A DNA stretch of 64,000 bases from Fratercula arctica (taxonomy: Eukaryota; Chordata; Aves; Charadriiformes; Alcidae), in contig CANTUZ010000012.1 of assembly GCA_947846985.1 (NCBI GenBank), positions 18,686,135-18,750,134 of the forward strand, given 5' to 3'. Shown piece after piece: positions 14,613 through 26,808 of this stretch; position 1 is the first letter of the stretch, and each line of letters opens with the position of its first letter. The notes beneath the pieces were generated by a model. That model was given only the letters and a program-made list of their open reading frames with translations. It did not search any database and was not told the origin of the DNA. The position numbers and the translations under genes were made by a program.

Positions 14613-14731
14613 TTAGGTGGCACTGCTGCTGGAACAGGGGGTGCTCTGCGTGCTGCCAATGCTGTGCGCCGCACTGCTGTTCTCCGAGGCTGGCGGGGAC
14701 GTAGGGACCTGCTGCCTTCCCGCTGTTTCCC
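14613..14731 (-). CDS. TGFBR3: TGFBR3 last coding exon: cytoplasmic tail and stop
   Basis: This exon encodes the short intracellular tail of betaglycan. It starts after a CCCCAG acceptor and joins in phase 1 to the transmembrane exon, giving G-E-T-A-G-R-Q-Q-V-P-T-S-P. The frame stays open to TAA at 14613-14615. The Ser/Thr-rich tail (ENSSAAHSIGSTQSTPCSSSS) is almost identical to mammals. In mammals it carries the threonine phosphorylated by the type II receptor that recruits beta-arrestin 2 (Thr841 in the literature; the GSTQST segment here), and a class I PDZ ligand for GIPC at the very end. Oddity: the final two residues read Ala-Thr, where human has Thr-Ala. The open frame upstream of 14731 is intron, since it lies before the acceptor. 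Confidence 0.95.
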
Positions 14732-17700
14732 CTGGGGAAAAGGGGAGAGAAAATGGGGGGTTGGGAGAAGGGAAATTGAAAGTGTTAGTTGTCACAGGAA
14801 AAAAATAAATCATCCATTCCTTCCCAATCTTCCTCTTCTGCTGGTTTGTATTTCCACGCAAAGAGTATCTTGGGTGACAGACCTCAAACTGTTGAAAATG
14901 TGACTGCACTTTGGCACCTTGACACTGCTATGCACGTGGGGAAAATAACACTGCTGTTTTCTTAAGTGTTTTAAAAGCAACTGATGGAAACTGCCAAGAC
15001 AGACACTGTCCCTCTTCTGTTGTCAGCTGTCACTCAAATGGGTCCCGTTACATGACTCGGACCACTTTACAGCTTTGCTGTTTCATGGAAAAAGGCCAAT
15101 GAAATGTAGGCTTTCATTTTAATGCCAGTTTATAGAGCAGCATATATACTAAAAGCTGAGCTGAAGACAATGTTCCTCAGTCAGCTGGATACCACATATC
15201 CTGAGATATGGCCAGTTTTCTTTGTGTAGAAAAACAACAGGCTACCCTTCAAACTTTACTTGATTTACCCTGAATATAACATGCAGGAAGCTCCCCTATA
15301 GCTACCACAGTATGTACAGCACTTATAACCTGTAGTGGGAACAAGTTTCACCATTTCTTGTTAATTGTTTACTGATGATAAATTAAAAGCCCTTTGTTAT
15401 TTGGATTGCCAAATCAAGCACTAGGAGTTAAAGCCAGATTTATGGCTCCTGGCAGAACTTAGATTTGCCTGCTCTCCTCACGCCTTCTGCACCTGTGGCT
15501 GGGATGCTATGGAAAAAAGCCAGCTCTCAACTAGCATGGAAGTAAAAATTGCGCCGTTATGTGAATGCCCAAAAGATCATAATGAGGCCACATAGGAAAC
15601 CGTAACTGACGCATTTTTTAAGTTACAGTGCTCCAATCTGCAACCTTAGTAATATTACAAAATAGCCTCTTCAAAACAGATGGCAAGACTAAGTTTCTAT
15701 AACCGTGCACTGTAGCTGCCCCCTCCCTTGAGCACATCTCTCAGGGTGTGAACCCGTGGTCTCAGGACAGTGACACGGACAGAGTGTCTGCTTGAGCAGC
15801 AGTCCAACGGTGGCAGCCAGCACCGGCATGGCTGCTTTCCCAGCAAAGCAGCAAGACGGAAATGTTTTGCCAGATCATGGGCAGGAACAACAGGGAAAAA
15901 TCAAAGGCTGGTACATCTCCTGCCTCATGAGTTTATTGCGACGCAGATCTCCTGCTTCACATTGCCCTAGGTTATCCGAAACCTGACACCACAGACCAGG
16001 TCTGCAGAGTCCAATTTTTCTTCCCCGCTCAGGATTTGGTAGCACTCCCGCTCCCCAGCGATTGCTTCGGTGACAGGTTGAAGGCCGGAGGCACAGCCTG
16101 CATCCAGAGGGTTACAGAGCCGGGACGAGCCAGCTTCCTCCCACAGGAGCTGCTCTGGCACATCCCCATGCCCCGTGTACTGCTGCCCAGCTGCCAGAGC
16201 CCCGAGCTCCTCCGGAATGCGGCCGCGGAGGAAGTGTGCCTTTAACGCTTTCTGTCTCGGGCCAGAAAATGTCCTTCTGCAGGCTGTTCAGCATTCAGAG
16301 GTCTGCTGCAAACAAGGGAGATCTGAGGATTTCTCACAGCAGAGGCTGCAAGTGCTCTTTGTAATAGAAACCAGCGGGTTCACTGCTAGCTCACGCCGTA
16401 GCTGTAAGTGCACATAAGGCCCCACAACACACAGATCGTGCCTTACACCCCACTGCTTTAGGAATGGGGAGGACTGAAAGGACGGGACGGGACAGAAAAA
16501 CAACAAACTAAACCACTAAACCACATCACCCAGGAGGCCAATGAAACGTTTAAAAAGAGGGTCAGGATCTCACTCTTGAATTCAGCACTAAGTCCAGCAT
16601 TTACTCTTGTGAGCACATTTTGACTCTGTTTTTCCCCAGCGTGAGAAATCACTACGCAACTCGTCCCCGAGCGGCAGATTTCTGCTCACACGCAGCAGGC
16701 CAGAATCTACCCCCAGTCATCTGCAAACAAAATGTGTTTCAGCTCTAACTTGCACTGGAAACAGCTTTGCAGCCCATCAGAATAAACTGTATAAAAATCA
16801 ATGTCTGTGTCATGGTGCTGTAAAAGCTTTCATAAGCCTTGTTTGGATGTCTTCCCCTCCCGACTTGCTCCCTTCTCCTCCAGTTGTTTGTGTACAAGTC
16901 TTCCTTCCTTTTCTACTACGGGAGATATTTATAAAGGCAGTGATAAGCAAACTCCCTTTCATTAAAACAAAACACAGGAACACAAACATCAGCAAACAGC
17001 AAGCCGGCGGCGCCCGGCCCGCGGCAGGGCCTGGAGAAGCCACGGTGGCCGCCCCGCTCCCCTGGCCGGGCCCCCAGCCGCCCGCCCGCCTTCCAGCTCC
17101 GCTGTCGCCCGTCTCACAAACCACATGACTGCACACAGCTCCGCGTCAGCCGCGGCACGGCAACACAATCTCTACGCGTTTAACCATAAATTCACTTATA
17201 AGCTAAACACGTGCTGTTTTTACTTGATGGCGAAGTGGCAGGCGCAGTGCCGGAGTCCCCATGTGAGCCCAACAGCTCGCTCCACTCCTCCCGGCTCCTC
17301 TGGAAAGCATCTTTGGAGGCACCTTCCCTTCGGTTTGGGATAGGAACTCCCTTCCCCCTGCTGTAATTCATTTGCCTCTGCAGCACCTCATTTCTAGAGC
17401 ACGACCAGCAGCTCTGATACACCACAATGTCCTGTGGGACTGTAACAGATTATCTATGTCCTGAACGAAAAAAATCCAAATCACAGTGACGTTATGTACG
17501 CGGTCTAGCAGCTACAGTTGGACTGGCTGATTTTTCCTACATTTTATTTCCTCAGCACCCAGCTAATCTGTAGCAAATTATTTTTAAAGAATATTCATGA
17601 AAAGGATGTAGAGAAATGTAAATTATCACTGAAGAGGCATTCCCCATCTGTCTCTTTCATGTAAACAGCTTCATGTATCTCATGTTACCGAACCAGAACT

Positions 17701-20700
17701 GCTCGAAATGGACATGTCTCATCTATTGACAGTAAACAAGCTTTTACCCATCTGAATGCAACAGCATGCTCTTTATTATTCACACTTAGGAAAGCTGCCA
17801 GTTGTACTCCCTGTCCAGGAAGTCTGAATGTTTGCTTTTCTATCTCCATTTGCCAAATATAATTGGTTGCTATGTCAGTTTATTTTAAATCAGATCCCAT
17901 AAAAAAGGGAGAAGTGGGGGAGGAGGGACGCTTTTAACTTCTCAGATTTTGGAACATTTTATCCTGTTAATTTCCAACACTGCCTGGAGGAGGAGGAAAG
18001 CACGCTTTCTAAGAGAATGAAGCAACTGATATTCTCTGTAACACAGCATTCATTTTACTTGGTTTAGCAGCCTCATTAACTAATCAAGACTTGTGCATGT
18101 CCCTTCCTAAACACAGTCAATTATCCCTATTAAGGCAGGTATTACACTGGCAGATATTTACATCATTAAATTTTGAAGGGTTTCTGCATCCATCTACACC
18201 ACAAGGTTTTTGCTTCTTCATGAGCCTCCCAGGTAAATTGGGCGAATTGTGGCAAATCTCTGCTACTTTCCCTTTGCTCTTGGGTCCTCTCTGGGCAGAA
18301 CCAACACCACTATGGAGAGCGTTCAGCCACCTTCCACGTCCTTTAATCGACTGGAGAAAGGATCAAAAGTATGGAGTCCTTTGCAGAAAAGTCAGCTAAA
18401 ACTGCTCCTCCATTGCCATAATCCTAGCTTCCCCCTTCCTCTCTTCCTCTACTGCCTGTGTATCTTAGGACATCTGTACTCCATGTTGAACTGTTGCAGA
18501 TAACCTAGAGCATTTTAAAGCACGTTCTTCCCCAGCAGTAGCTTTTGTCCATGCTCCAAATATCACCAAAACACAGTTTTAGAATGAACTCATATTTTCC
18601 AACCTTTGGTCTAAATCATGCGTTAGAAACCCAGGGCTACTTGCAACAAATGATGCGATTTCAGAGCACAATTCAGCAGTGCATGAATTCTCTAATGGCA
18701 AAAGACAGTCACTCTGTAGATGAAATTTAATTATCTTCCCCCCCCCCTCATTTTTTTAAATAAAAGTCTGCAGCCAGCTCTAAAATGTTTCCACTGCAGC
18801 TGGATTATCTTGTCTGCCACAGCAGTCATCTTCTAAGAGACTGTCCCTGCCAGAGCCTTCACTGCACTCTGCCGCAAGTTGTGCTTTGTAGATGCAAGAT
18901 GTCATGCACAGAAAAATTATGTGCACAGGAACACAGGTTCACTTTCACAATCCTTCAAAAATCTGAACCAGATTACTTCACAGATATTATTTTTCATTTC
19001 TGTGATTCTCTGATCTGATGAGATACAATGTCCCCTTCGTTTTCTTCTCCTTTTGTACTTCTTGTCTGGCCTTTTCTTCCATTTATTTTCATCTCTCAAC
19101 TACAGAGCCAGAGCAGCTGCCCTCTCCACTACTTGTACACCGTCACTATGACTGATGCACTTTGTTAGTATAATTCTTTTAATGGGATTGGCCCAAGTCC
19201 TATTGTTGCTGAAGGATTTATCATGTTGGCTTCCCAGTGTTCCTAGACTGCTGACACACAACACCCATCTCTAGATGGTTCTGTGTACAAACAGATATTG
19301 AACTTCCACAAACGCAGGACCAATGATATTAATTTATCAATTGTTTCAATTTTTTGTGAATAAAGGCTAGCTATTTGGAAATTATCTTCTCAACTTACAC
19401 ATTTACCCATTGAAATTGCACTTACTTTTCTTTCACAATGTTTCAGTAGTATATGCGGCAGAATTATACTATTTATACATATTATCACAACCTTTAAATT
19501 TTCCACATTTGCCTCAATGCCAAACAAGCTTCATATACAGCTGATGCATTGAGAAGTATTAAACTGCTTACACAAAGTTGTACTGCCAACTGGAAAAAAA
19601 CACACAGGTTTTTTTTTTTCCCAATTAGCATAAGCTCCTGGGTCATAATATTTACAAAAGCTCTGACCCGACAGGGCCGGATTCGCAGTCCTAAACAGCT
19701 TCTGTGAAGTTTTAGACGCTGAAAAAAACCCTGCAGCGGGTTACGGGAGAATCCCAGTGCTCCAGAGCTGCACAGGTTTGGAATAATTGACCTCACATTC
19801 TCCCGACCTCCCAGAGATCCTAGCAGGGTCTGGCGAGGTCAAAAGTGGAAGTAGCTGAAAGTCCAGCAATGCTGTAGCGATCCTGAGATACCCCGTAACC
19901 CACAGCAGCCAAGGTCAGATGCTGAAAATCAAGGCCCGATCAGCGTCCAGTCTTTGTACCACCTTGCAGATTACGTGCAACAGAAAGCTCCCAAAACTCC
20001 CTCCTCTTCCAATACAGTATTATATTTCTGCTAAGTTAGTTTAGTATGGAAAAAGATTCTGAGGAAATATTAAAAAACTATCTATGCATAAAGGTTGCAC
20101 CAATTCAAGCACATTCCTGGTAATTTGGTTGGACACTATTGAGATTACACACGGCTTCTACCAATTTAATGTAACAGCCGAAGAACGGAGGAATAAATAA
20201 TTAGGGCAAAAATTCTATGCAATCAAGGCCCAAGAAACATTTTCAAGTCTAGTTATATTCCGAGTATGTCTATGTGAATACAGCATTCTCTTAGCTATTT
20301 GGCCCACTCCTTGTGCTGATCACATCACATTCTTGGTCACATCAGCCTAACTTAGTAACTGCAAAAAATTCTGAAAAAAAGGACTATGGGAAGCAAAAGG
20401 GATCCATTAACTGAAATGTTAACTAAATTTGAAATACAGAGATGCTACTAACGATAATGCACAAGGCAGGAATAGTCAGTTTTACTCATGTCCCAGGTGA
20501 GTTTTCAAGATTTGCGTTTAAAATTATTTTAGTAAATTTTAAATCATGGTCATAACGAGTAACACCTCCCTTTAGGGAAGGGTGGGTATCAATCTGCTCA
20601 TACGCACCAACAGGCTCAAGGGAGGAGTTGCTGGAAAACACCCTAATAAGAACAGAGAGCAGGAAAGAAAGTCCTGGATAGCCATTGCCAGCCCTCCCTC

Positions 20701-20783
20701 CCCTTTCCTCCCACCTTGCAAGAGTTCACCCCGTTTCCTGCAGCGTGATCTGCACTGAGGTCTGTAAGAGCCCTCATACTTAC
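14732..20783 (-). other. TGFBR3: TGFBR3 last intron (6.05 kb)
   Basis: The intron runs from the GTAAGT donor at 20783 to the CCCCAG acceptor at 14732. It separates the transmembrane exon from the tail exon, as in mammals. No further exon is recognised in it. Notable contents are a moderately GC-rich stretch at about 15.7-16.3 kb and a dense CpG patch at 17000-17165, annotated separately. Open frames of up to about 108 codons here lack any family resemblance. Confidence 0.85.
17000..17165. other. CpG-dense GC-rich patch inside the last intron
   Basis: About 165 bp contain roughly twenty CpG dinucleotides by hand count, in runs such as ccggcggcgcc and cagccgcccgcccgcc. The surrounding DNA is AT-rich and CpG-poor. 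It could be a small CpG island (alternative promoter, enhancer or antisense-RNA start) or a local GC-biased stretch. No coding function is evident; frames through it on both strands encode low-complexity Ala/Gly/Pro sequence. Confidence 0.6.
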
Positions 20784-20891
20784 CCGTGTGAGAGTAGATA
20801 AACCAGAGCGCTCCTGTTAGCAGGGCTCCAATCACAAATGCCGCAAAGGCAATGCCCACCACAGTCAGCGTGTCCAGACCGTAGAACACAG
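20784..20891 (-). CDS. TGFBR3: TGFBR3 transmembrane exon
   Basis: This exon encodes the single membrane span. Reading from the TAG acceptor (CTTGTAG) it gives V-F-Y-G-L-D-T-L-T-V-V-G, then the hydrophobic segment IAFAAFVIGALLTGALWFIY, then S-H-T, and it ends at a GTAAGT donor. Apart from a few substitutions (for example W-F-I-Y where human has W-Y-I-Y) it matches the mammalian betaglycan span, which is the main anchor of the gene call. It is 108 nt long and phase 1 at both ends, so it can be skipped without a frameshift. The frame continues past the donor into the intron to 20572, but the GTAAGT and the match of the joined product to mammals show that this is not coding. Confidence 0.97.
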
Positions 20892-22977
20892 CTACAAGTT
20901 AAACACACATAACAAGGACTTTTTATTTTCAGTAGCAAATACTGTTTTGCAAAAATTCACCCTTACGCTTTCATGGAAAAGTTTTTTTAAAAATTCATAG
21001 TTAATTAAGCACCATTTTAAGGAACGGACTGGCAGATTTGCATCAAGGAAATAAAAGTGATGCTTTCAGAGACTGGCTTCAGTCCAACCAACTGTTCCAC
21101 ATCACAAAGCAAAACTCCAGCTCAGCATACCCAAATCTGGAAAATGTTTCAAAAATTAAGCATTTTCGGTTGGCTGTTAATAATTCACTTGCAATTAAAT
21201 ATCCATTTATCTTAAAAATGTGTTTTAAAAAGGCTGAGATTTTTGGCAAAAAGTGTTTTTCATTTAAATACCCTAACATTCAAGCAAACTTTCCCCTACA
21301 TCTCCTGCAAGTTCAGTCTGAAATCTAGGTGGAGAACGGAACTGCTGTAAAGAGGGAAGAGATGCCAGCAAAAAGTCAGCGAAAACATAAATAGAAACAA
21401 TTGTTTTTCACATTTGGCAATGCTTTCAATAACTGAAATTAATTCCAGAACACAAAAATAGAACCACACACATGCAAATCACTTTTGAGGGGAGAGGCCC
21501 TTTTGCAGTACCATTTCAAGGGTAACAGCATCTGGTTCCATGTGTTGCCCTCCAGTGTTAACCATGCAAACAGAGGAACTTTCAGCTTTTGTGGTTCTTT
21601 TTGGTGATTAGAAATACTTCAAAAATAATAATCCTTTCGGATTGATTATAAAATAATATGCAATCATTTCGGGAAGCTTCTTCTTACAAAATTGATTTCT
21701 AGTTTCAGTATTTTTAATGTCTCCCAGTGCACAAAATGGCTTAGGCCAGTGAATAACATTTTACTGACTAAGCTGGCCAGGACATGAACTGACTGGATCT
21801 TCTCAGTAGTATCCTTCAGTGGATTTTCAGGTCTCAAAACGCAACCAACACCCTCACTTTATATGTTCCTGCATCCAGCAGATGTCCCTATGGACATCCC
21901 CCAGCCCAACAGCTCCTGAGATCCTCAGGGTCATTCCCCTTTCGACAAACGTCTTCTCCAGCAGCTCCTGTTGGCAAGGGCCTTCAGGACCCATTTCTGG
22001 GTGCCAGCGATCAAGTTTGTATATGCAACACCTGACAGACAGTGGCTTAGAAGGTTTTTCTCTCGTTTCTTCTATGAGACTATTTCTGATTCCTTTGGTC
22101 GCCTCTGGCAAACAGAAAAGACTCTCCTAAACTCAACTGTTTTTTCCACAAGGCACCAGCCAGTGTCCTCTCCTCTTAGGAGGAAACTTAGGGGAAAGGA
22201 GAAAGTCACATAGAAGCTGAAGTGGCAGAAGGATAATTTCTTATTCCCCTTGCTATTCTGAGCAAATTTAGTCCCAAAGACATAGGGACAGGAGCAGAGG
22301 AAAAAATCCTTCTTTGCACTTCCTCTTCTAATCTTCCCTTTTCTCCATTCATACTTGGTTTTGGCTACAAATCATCTTCATCTTCCTGTTTATTATTGTC
22401 TTCTAGTGCCGCTTCTCTCTTTTTCTTCCCTTCCTGGGTCAGTAAGTGACCCTGGTTAATTCACTACACCAAGACAACAGAAAAAAACAAAAGAAATTAT
22501 TCCATCTCAAGTCAGTTATATCTACTGCATGACCTGTAAGTGCTGGTGCCAGATGGCTGGATGTGGCCAGCTGCAGTGCAGGGTAGAAGTGAGGCTTGGA
22601 ATAGGACACAGGAGCTCCCTAAGATGGCATTGCTGCTGAAACGCTGGTATGGAGAAGCAGTGGCCTCAGCCAAGGAGGGGGAAATAATACAAACACACAC
22701 GCACTCCCACACACACCCCAGCTAATGAACTTGCTAAGGCTGAGACTCTCAGGGGTGTTTTCCCAAATTCGATTTTCACATGCGCAAAAGGTCAGAGCCC
22801 TTCTCTCTAAATGCTGATGGGAATTTCTCAATAAGCAATACAGCCAGAATTCTGTTCTGTCCCAGAATTTAACACACACACCCCCTCAGAAAACTTGAGG
22901 ATAATTTTCTTCTTGATCTAATAATTTCTAGACAAACATTTTAAGGCTTAAAAGAGATTGGTTCAAGAGTTACTTAC
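20892..22977 (-). other. TGFBR3: TGFBR3 intron (2.1 kb)
   Basis: Lies between the 42-nt juxtamembrane exon and the transmembrane exon, GTAAGT to TTGTAG. No exon or repeat family is recognised within it; frames of about 100 codons near 21.8-22.1 kb lack family resemblance. Confidence 0.85.
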
Positions 22978-23019
22978 GTGGCTGTCTCACATTTGGCTTT
23001 GGAAGGGAAGGATCTAAAT
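22978..23019 (-). CDS. TGFBR3: TGFBR3 42-nt juxtamembrane exon
   Basis: This small exon sits between a T-rich TTTTAG acceptor and a GTAAGT donor. Joined in phase 1 on both sides it adds D-L-D-P-S-L-P-K-P-N-V-R-Q-P between the end of the ZP region and the transmembrane exon. Human has a short, Pro-rich and poorly conserved stretch in the same place, so position, phase and composition support it although identity is low. A second AG six bases further in could shorten the exon by two residues. The segment is just outside the membrane, where betaglycan is shed by proteases; that role is family knowledge, and no specific cleavage motif is visible. Confidence 0.85.
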
Positions 23020-23617
23020 CTAAAAAAAACCCAAAACCACAAAACATTAATCAGACAGAGTTTCACACACAGCCTACAAACTATGCAAGCAAACTTGAGG
23101 ACCTGACCTGACAGAAAGACGTTAATTGTAATTCTTACAAACCAGGAACTTCAGGAAAACCATTCCAAATTCAGTGATCTTGCTCAGCTCAGAAAAATTC
23201 TATTCATATATTGATCATTCCTCGGAGGAACATACCTGGAGTAGAGCTCATGCAACATACATTTTGCTGGCAAGTGCACTGCAACCTTTCCCACCCAAGA
23301 TGTCATCAGGTCTGACCTGCGGTGATTCTGGTTATCCCCCATGTGGTGCTCTTCAAGAGCACAGATTGCAAAGGCTGTTTTAAGGTTATTACACTCATCT
23401 GACTACTTGCTTATCACAAACATGAGATACCAGCATGCTAAATCACAAAAAAAAAACCCCAAAAAAACAAACCCGAAAAACCCCACCAAGCACTGACCAT
23501 CACCTCTAAAGAAAAGTTATGGCATGATACACACTGCTTTGTCCAAATTGCATGAATATGTGTCGATTCACACATTTTCCTGAGTCCTTCTTGGTATTCT
23601 GTCTTGGAAGTTGGGTA

Positions 23618-23687
23618 GTTTTTTGTTTTGTGTTTGTTTTTTTTGTTTGTTTTTTTTGTTTGTTTGTTTTGGGTTTTTTTGTTTTTT
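23618..23687. repeat. T-rich (TTTG)n low-complexity tract
   Basis: Irregular TTTG and T-run repeats over about 70 bp, A-rich with C in the TGFBR3 sense. Just left of it, at about 23450-23485, is an A/C-rich tract of similar character on the opposite strand. Confidence 0.85.
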
Positions 23688-24666
23688 AATTATATATAGG
23701 AAATAAAAGATCATAGCTATTATATCAAAGCTATTATTCTTGGCAAGTATATCAAATATCATCATCATTATCAGCATGTAACAGAAAGACACAAGTAAAC
23801 ATATGTTAAAAACCGAAGAATTTTCCCTTCTTTTGCTTCACTGGCTTCTCTTATCTTTCTCCAAAAATGTCACCTCAAGCAGCAGAGCCAGAGATTCTGG
23901 CTTCAGAGCTGAGGATCTGTTTGGTTAGCTGCAGCTTGCTTCTGGAGTGCCCAGTAACCTAGGGATCTCATTTAAATTCTGGCCTATCTGAGTATGTTCA
24001 GTGCAACAGCTGTAAAAAGATTTGACAAGACAGTGCCCCGATACTTGTTTTTGCATCTTTAGCAACTGAAAAACAAAGTTTAACTGCTATGTAAACATAG
24101 TGACTCAAAAACATGGAAAATAAATATATTTATTTATCTAAAGTATTCTTAAACCAAGACTATGGCCTCTAACTTCTTAAAACCCAAATGGCAGAACTAA
24201 ACTGCCAGCAATATCCTACAAGATCATTAGCCTCTGAGACACATGGGCCTACAATATCCAAAAAAGCGTTTTATTCTTAAAACTGCATTATAGTCACTTG
24301 TTCTAACACATGAGGATATCTTCCAGGTCACTCTTGGCAGGATGGCAGGAAACAGGTGGAACAGTAGTAGGAAACAGGTGAGAACAGAGAGAGGTGGGGG
24401 GGTGTGTGTGTACATGCACAAATAAGCTGGAAAGTCGTCAAGCGCACTTAACAGCAAAAGCATAACTGAATGTAAGATTTGTGAGGAGGGCTGGACTGAA
24501 ACCAAGGAGCACTGAACAGTACAAACATGGGTAAGGGCACTATCAGATTGTCCAAACACTCCACTAGCACATCCCAAGTGCCAAGAAAATGCCTTCTGAG
24601 CTGAGAGGAGAATGAATTTTCCATGCTTATTCTGTCATTGGCTTCTCTACAGAGAATATTACAACC

Positions 24667-26745
24667 TTGGATTTCAGGAGGGCTAACTTTGGCCTCTTCA
24701 AGAAACTGCTTGGAGAGATCCCGTGGGCTAGGGCTATGGAAGGCAAAGGGGCTCAAGAAAGCTGGTTGATATTCAAAGACCACTTCCTCCAAGCTCAGGA
24801 TCGGTGCATCCCGAAGAGAAAGAAATCGGCCAAGGGACGCAGGAGACCTGCATGGTTAAGCAGGGAGCTTCAGAAAAAGCTCAAGTGGAAGAAGGAAGTT
24901 TATAATAAGTGGAAGAAGGGACTGACCCCTTGGGAGGATTACAAGAATGCCACCAGAGCGTGCAGGGATGAAACAAGGAAAGCCAAGGCCGCCTTGGAAT
25001 TAGACCTGGCTAGGGATGTTAAGCACAACAAAAAGAGCTTCTACAAGTATATTGGAAGCAAAAGGAAGACCAGAGAAGTTGTGGGCCCACTGTTGAATGA
25101 GACAGGAGTCATGGTGACGGAGGATGCGGAGAAGGCAGAGTTACTGAATGCCTTCTTTGCTTCGGTCTTTTCTGCTCGGCCCAGCCCTCAGAAGTCCCAG
25201 GCATTGAATAAAGTAACAGGGAAAGAAGAAGACTTCCCTTGGGTTGAGGAGGAGCGAGTGAGGGATCAATTAGATCATTTAGATATTCACAAGTCCATGG
25301 GCCCCGATGGGATGCACCCGAGAGTGCTGAGGGAGCTGGCAGAAGTCATTGCTGGGCCGCTCTCCATCATCTTTGAAAGGTCCTGGAGAACAGGTGAGGT
25401 GCCTGAGGACTGGAGGAAAGCCAATGTCACCCCAGTCTTCAAAAAAGGCAAGAAGGAGGAGCCAGGGAACTACAGGCCGGTCAGCCTCACCTCCATCCCT
25501 GGAAAGATGATGGAACAGCTTGTTCTGGGCGTCATCTCAAGGCACGTGGAGGAAAAGAAAGCTATCAGAAGTACTCAGCATGGATTCACCAAGGGGAAAT
25601 CATGTCTGACTAATCTGATAGCCTTCTACGATGGCATGACTGGATGGATAGATGAGGGGAGGGCGGTAGATGTGGTCTATCTTGACTTAAGCAAAGCGTT
25701 TGACACGGTCTCCCACAGCATCCTCATAGGGAAGCTTAGGAAGTGTGGGTTAGATGAATGGACAGTAAGGTGGATAGAAAACTGGCTGAAAGATAGAGCT
25801 CAGAGGGTTGTGATTAGGGGCACAGAATCTAGTTGGAGACCAGTGACGAGTGGTGTTCCCCAGGGGTCAGTACTGGGTCCAGTCCTCTTCAATATATTCA
25901 TCAATGACCTGGATGAGGGGATAGAGTGCACCCTCAGCAAGTTTGCTGATGACGCAAAGCTGGGGGGGGCGGCTGACACACCGGAGGGCTGTGCTGCCAT
26001 ACAGAGAGACCTGGACAGGTTGGAGATCTGGGCAGAGAGAAACCTTATGAAATTCAACAAGGGCAAGTGTAGGGTGCTGCACCTGGGGAGGAACAACCCC
26101 ATGCACCAGTACAGGTTGGGGGCTGACCTGCTGGAGAGCAGCTCTGTGGAAAGAGATCTGGGAGTCCTGGTGGACAACAGGATGACCATGAGCCAGCAAT
26201 GTGCCCTTGTGGCCAAGAAGGCCAATGGCATCCTGGGGTGCATCAAAAAGAGTGTGGCCAGCAGGTCAAGGGAGGTCATCCTCCCCCTCTACTCTGCCTT
26301 GGTGAGGCCACACCTGGAGTACTGTGTCCAGTTCTGGGCTCCCCGGTTCCAGAAGGACAGGGAACTGCTGGAAAGGGTGCAGCAGAGGGCTACCAAGATG
26401 ATTAGGGGACTGGAACACCTCTCTTATGAGGAAAGGCTGAGGGATTTGGGTCTCTTCAGTCTGGAAAAAAGACGGCTGAGGGGGGATCTTATCAACACTT
26501 ATAAATACTTAAAGGGTGGGTGTCAGGAGGATGGGACCAGGCTCTTTTCAGTAGTGCCCGGGGACAGGACAAGAGGCAATGGGCACAAACTGGAGCACAA
26601 GAAGTTCCACCTAAACATGAGGAGGAACTTCTTTACCCTGAGGGTGGCAGAGCACTGGAACAGGCTGCCCAGAGAGGTGGTGGAGTCTCCATCTCTGGAG
26701 ACATTCAAAACCCGCCTGGACGTGTTCCTGTGTAACCTGCTCTAG
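24667..26745 (+). CDS. CR1 ORF2 fragment: reverse transcriptase, endonuclease missing
   Basis: An unbroken frame of 692 codons, open from just before the left junction to TAG at 26743-26745. Visible RT motifs, in order: [32 protein letters not shown]; the first catalytic Asp in YLDLSKAFD (near residue 340); [11 protein letters not shown] (from residue 395); the catalytic pair in FADD (residues 428-429); and LGVLVDN. The C-terminal part ([24 protein letters not shown]) is the usual CR1 extension. A complete CR1 ORF2 also has an N-terminal endonuclease domain, absent here, and there is no natural start codon: the first in-frame codon used is TTG. So it is a retrotransposition-incompetent remnant despite the intact catalytic residues. 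No frameshifts or stops suggests a fairly recent insertion. Confidence 0.93.
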   Translation: MDFRRANFGLFKKLLGEIPWARAMEGKGAQESWLIFKDHFLQAQDRCIPKRKKSAKGRRRPAWLSRELQKKLKWKKEVYNKWKKGLTPWEDYKNATRACRDETRKAKAALELDLARDVKHNKKSFYKYIGSKRKTREVVGPLLNETGVMVTEDAEKAELLNAFFASVFSARPSPQKSQALNKVTGKEEDFPWVEEERVRDQLDHLDIHKSMGPDGMHPRVLRELAEVIAGPLSIIFERSWRTGEVPEDWRKANVTPVFKKGKKEEPGNYRPVSLTSIPGKMMEQLVLGVISRHVEEKKAIRSTQHGFTKGKSCLTNLIAFYDGMTGWIDEGRAVDVVYLDLSKAFDTVSHSILIGKLRKCGLDEWTVRWIENWLKDRAQRVVIRGTESSWRPVTSGVPQGSVLGPVLFNIFINDLDEGIECTLSKFADDAKLGGAADTPEGCAAIQRDLDRLEIWAERNLMKFNKGKCRVLHLGRNNPMHQYRLGADLLESSSVERDLGVLVDNRMTMSQQCALVAKKANGILGCIKKSVASRSREVILPLYSALVRPHLEYCVQFWAPRFQKDRELLERVQQRATKMIRGLEHLSYEERLRDLGLFSLEKRRLRGDLINTYKYLKGGCQEDGTRLFSVVPGDRTRGNGHKLEHKKFHLNMRRNFFTLRVAEHWNRLPREVVESPSLETFKTRLDVFLCNLL

Positions 26746-26808
26746 GTGACCCTGCTCTGGCAGGGGGGTTGGACTAGATGATCTCCTGAGGTCCCTTCCA
26801 ACCCTATG

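Noticed and set aside
14732..14909. Upstream extension of the tail-exon frame
   Set aside because: Lies before the CCCCAG acceptor; the joined frame to the transmembrane exon matches mammals exactly at 14731.
16810..17136. 108-codon minus-strand frame through the CpG patch
   Set aside because: Low-complexity Gly/Ala/Pro from GC-rich DNA; no splice partner in phase with TGFBR3.
20572..20783. Downstream extension of the transmembrane-exon frame
   Set aside because: It is past a perfect GTAAGT donor and does not match the betaglycan tail.
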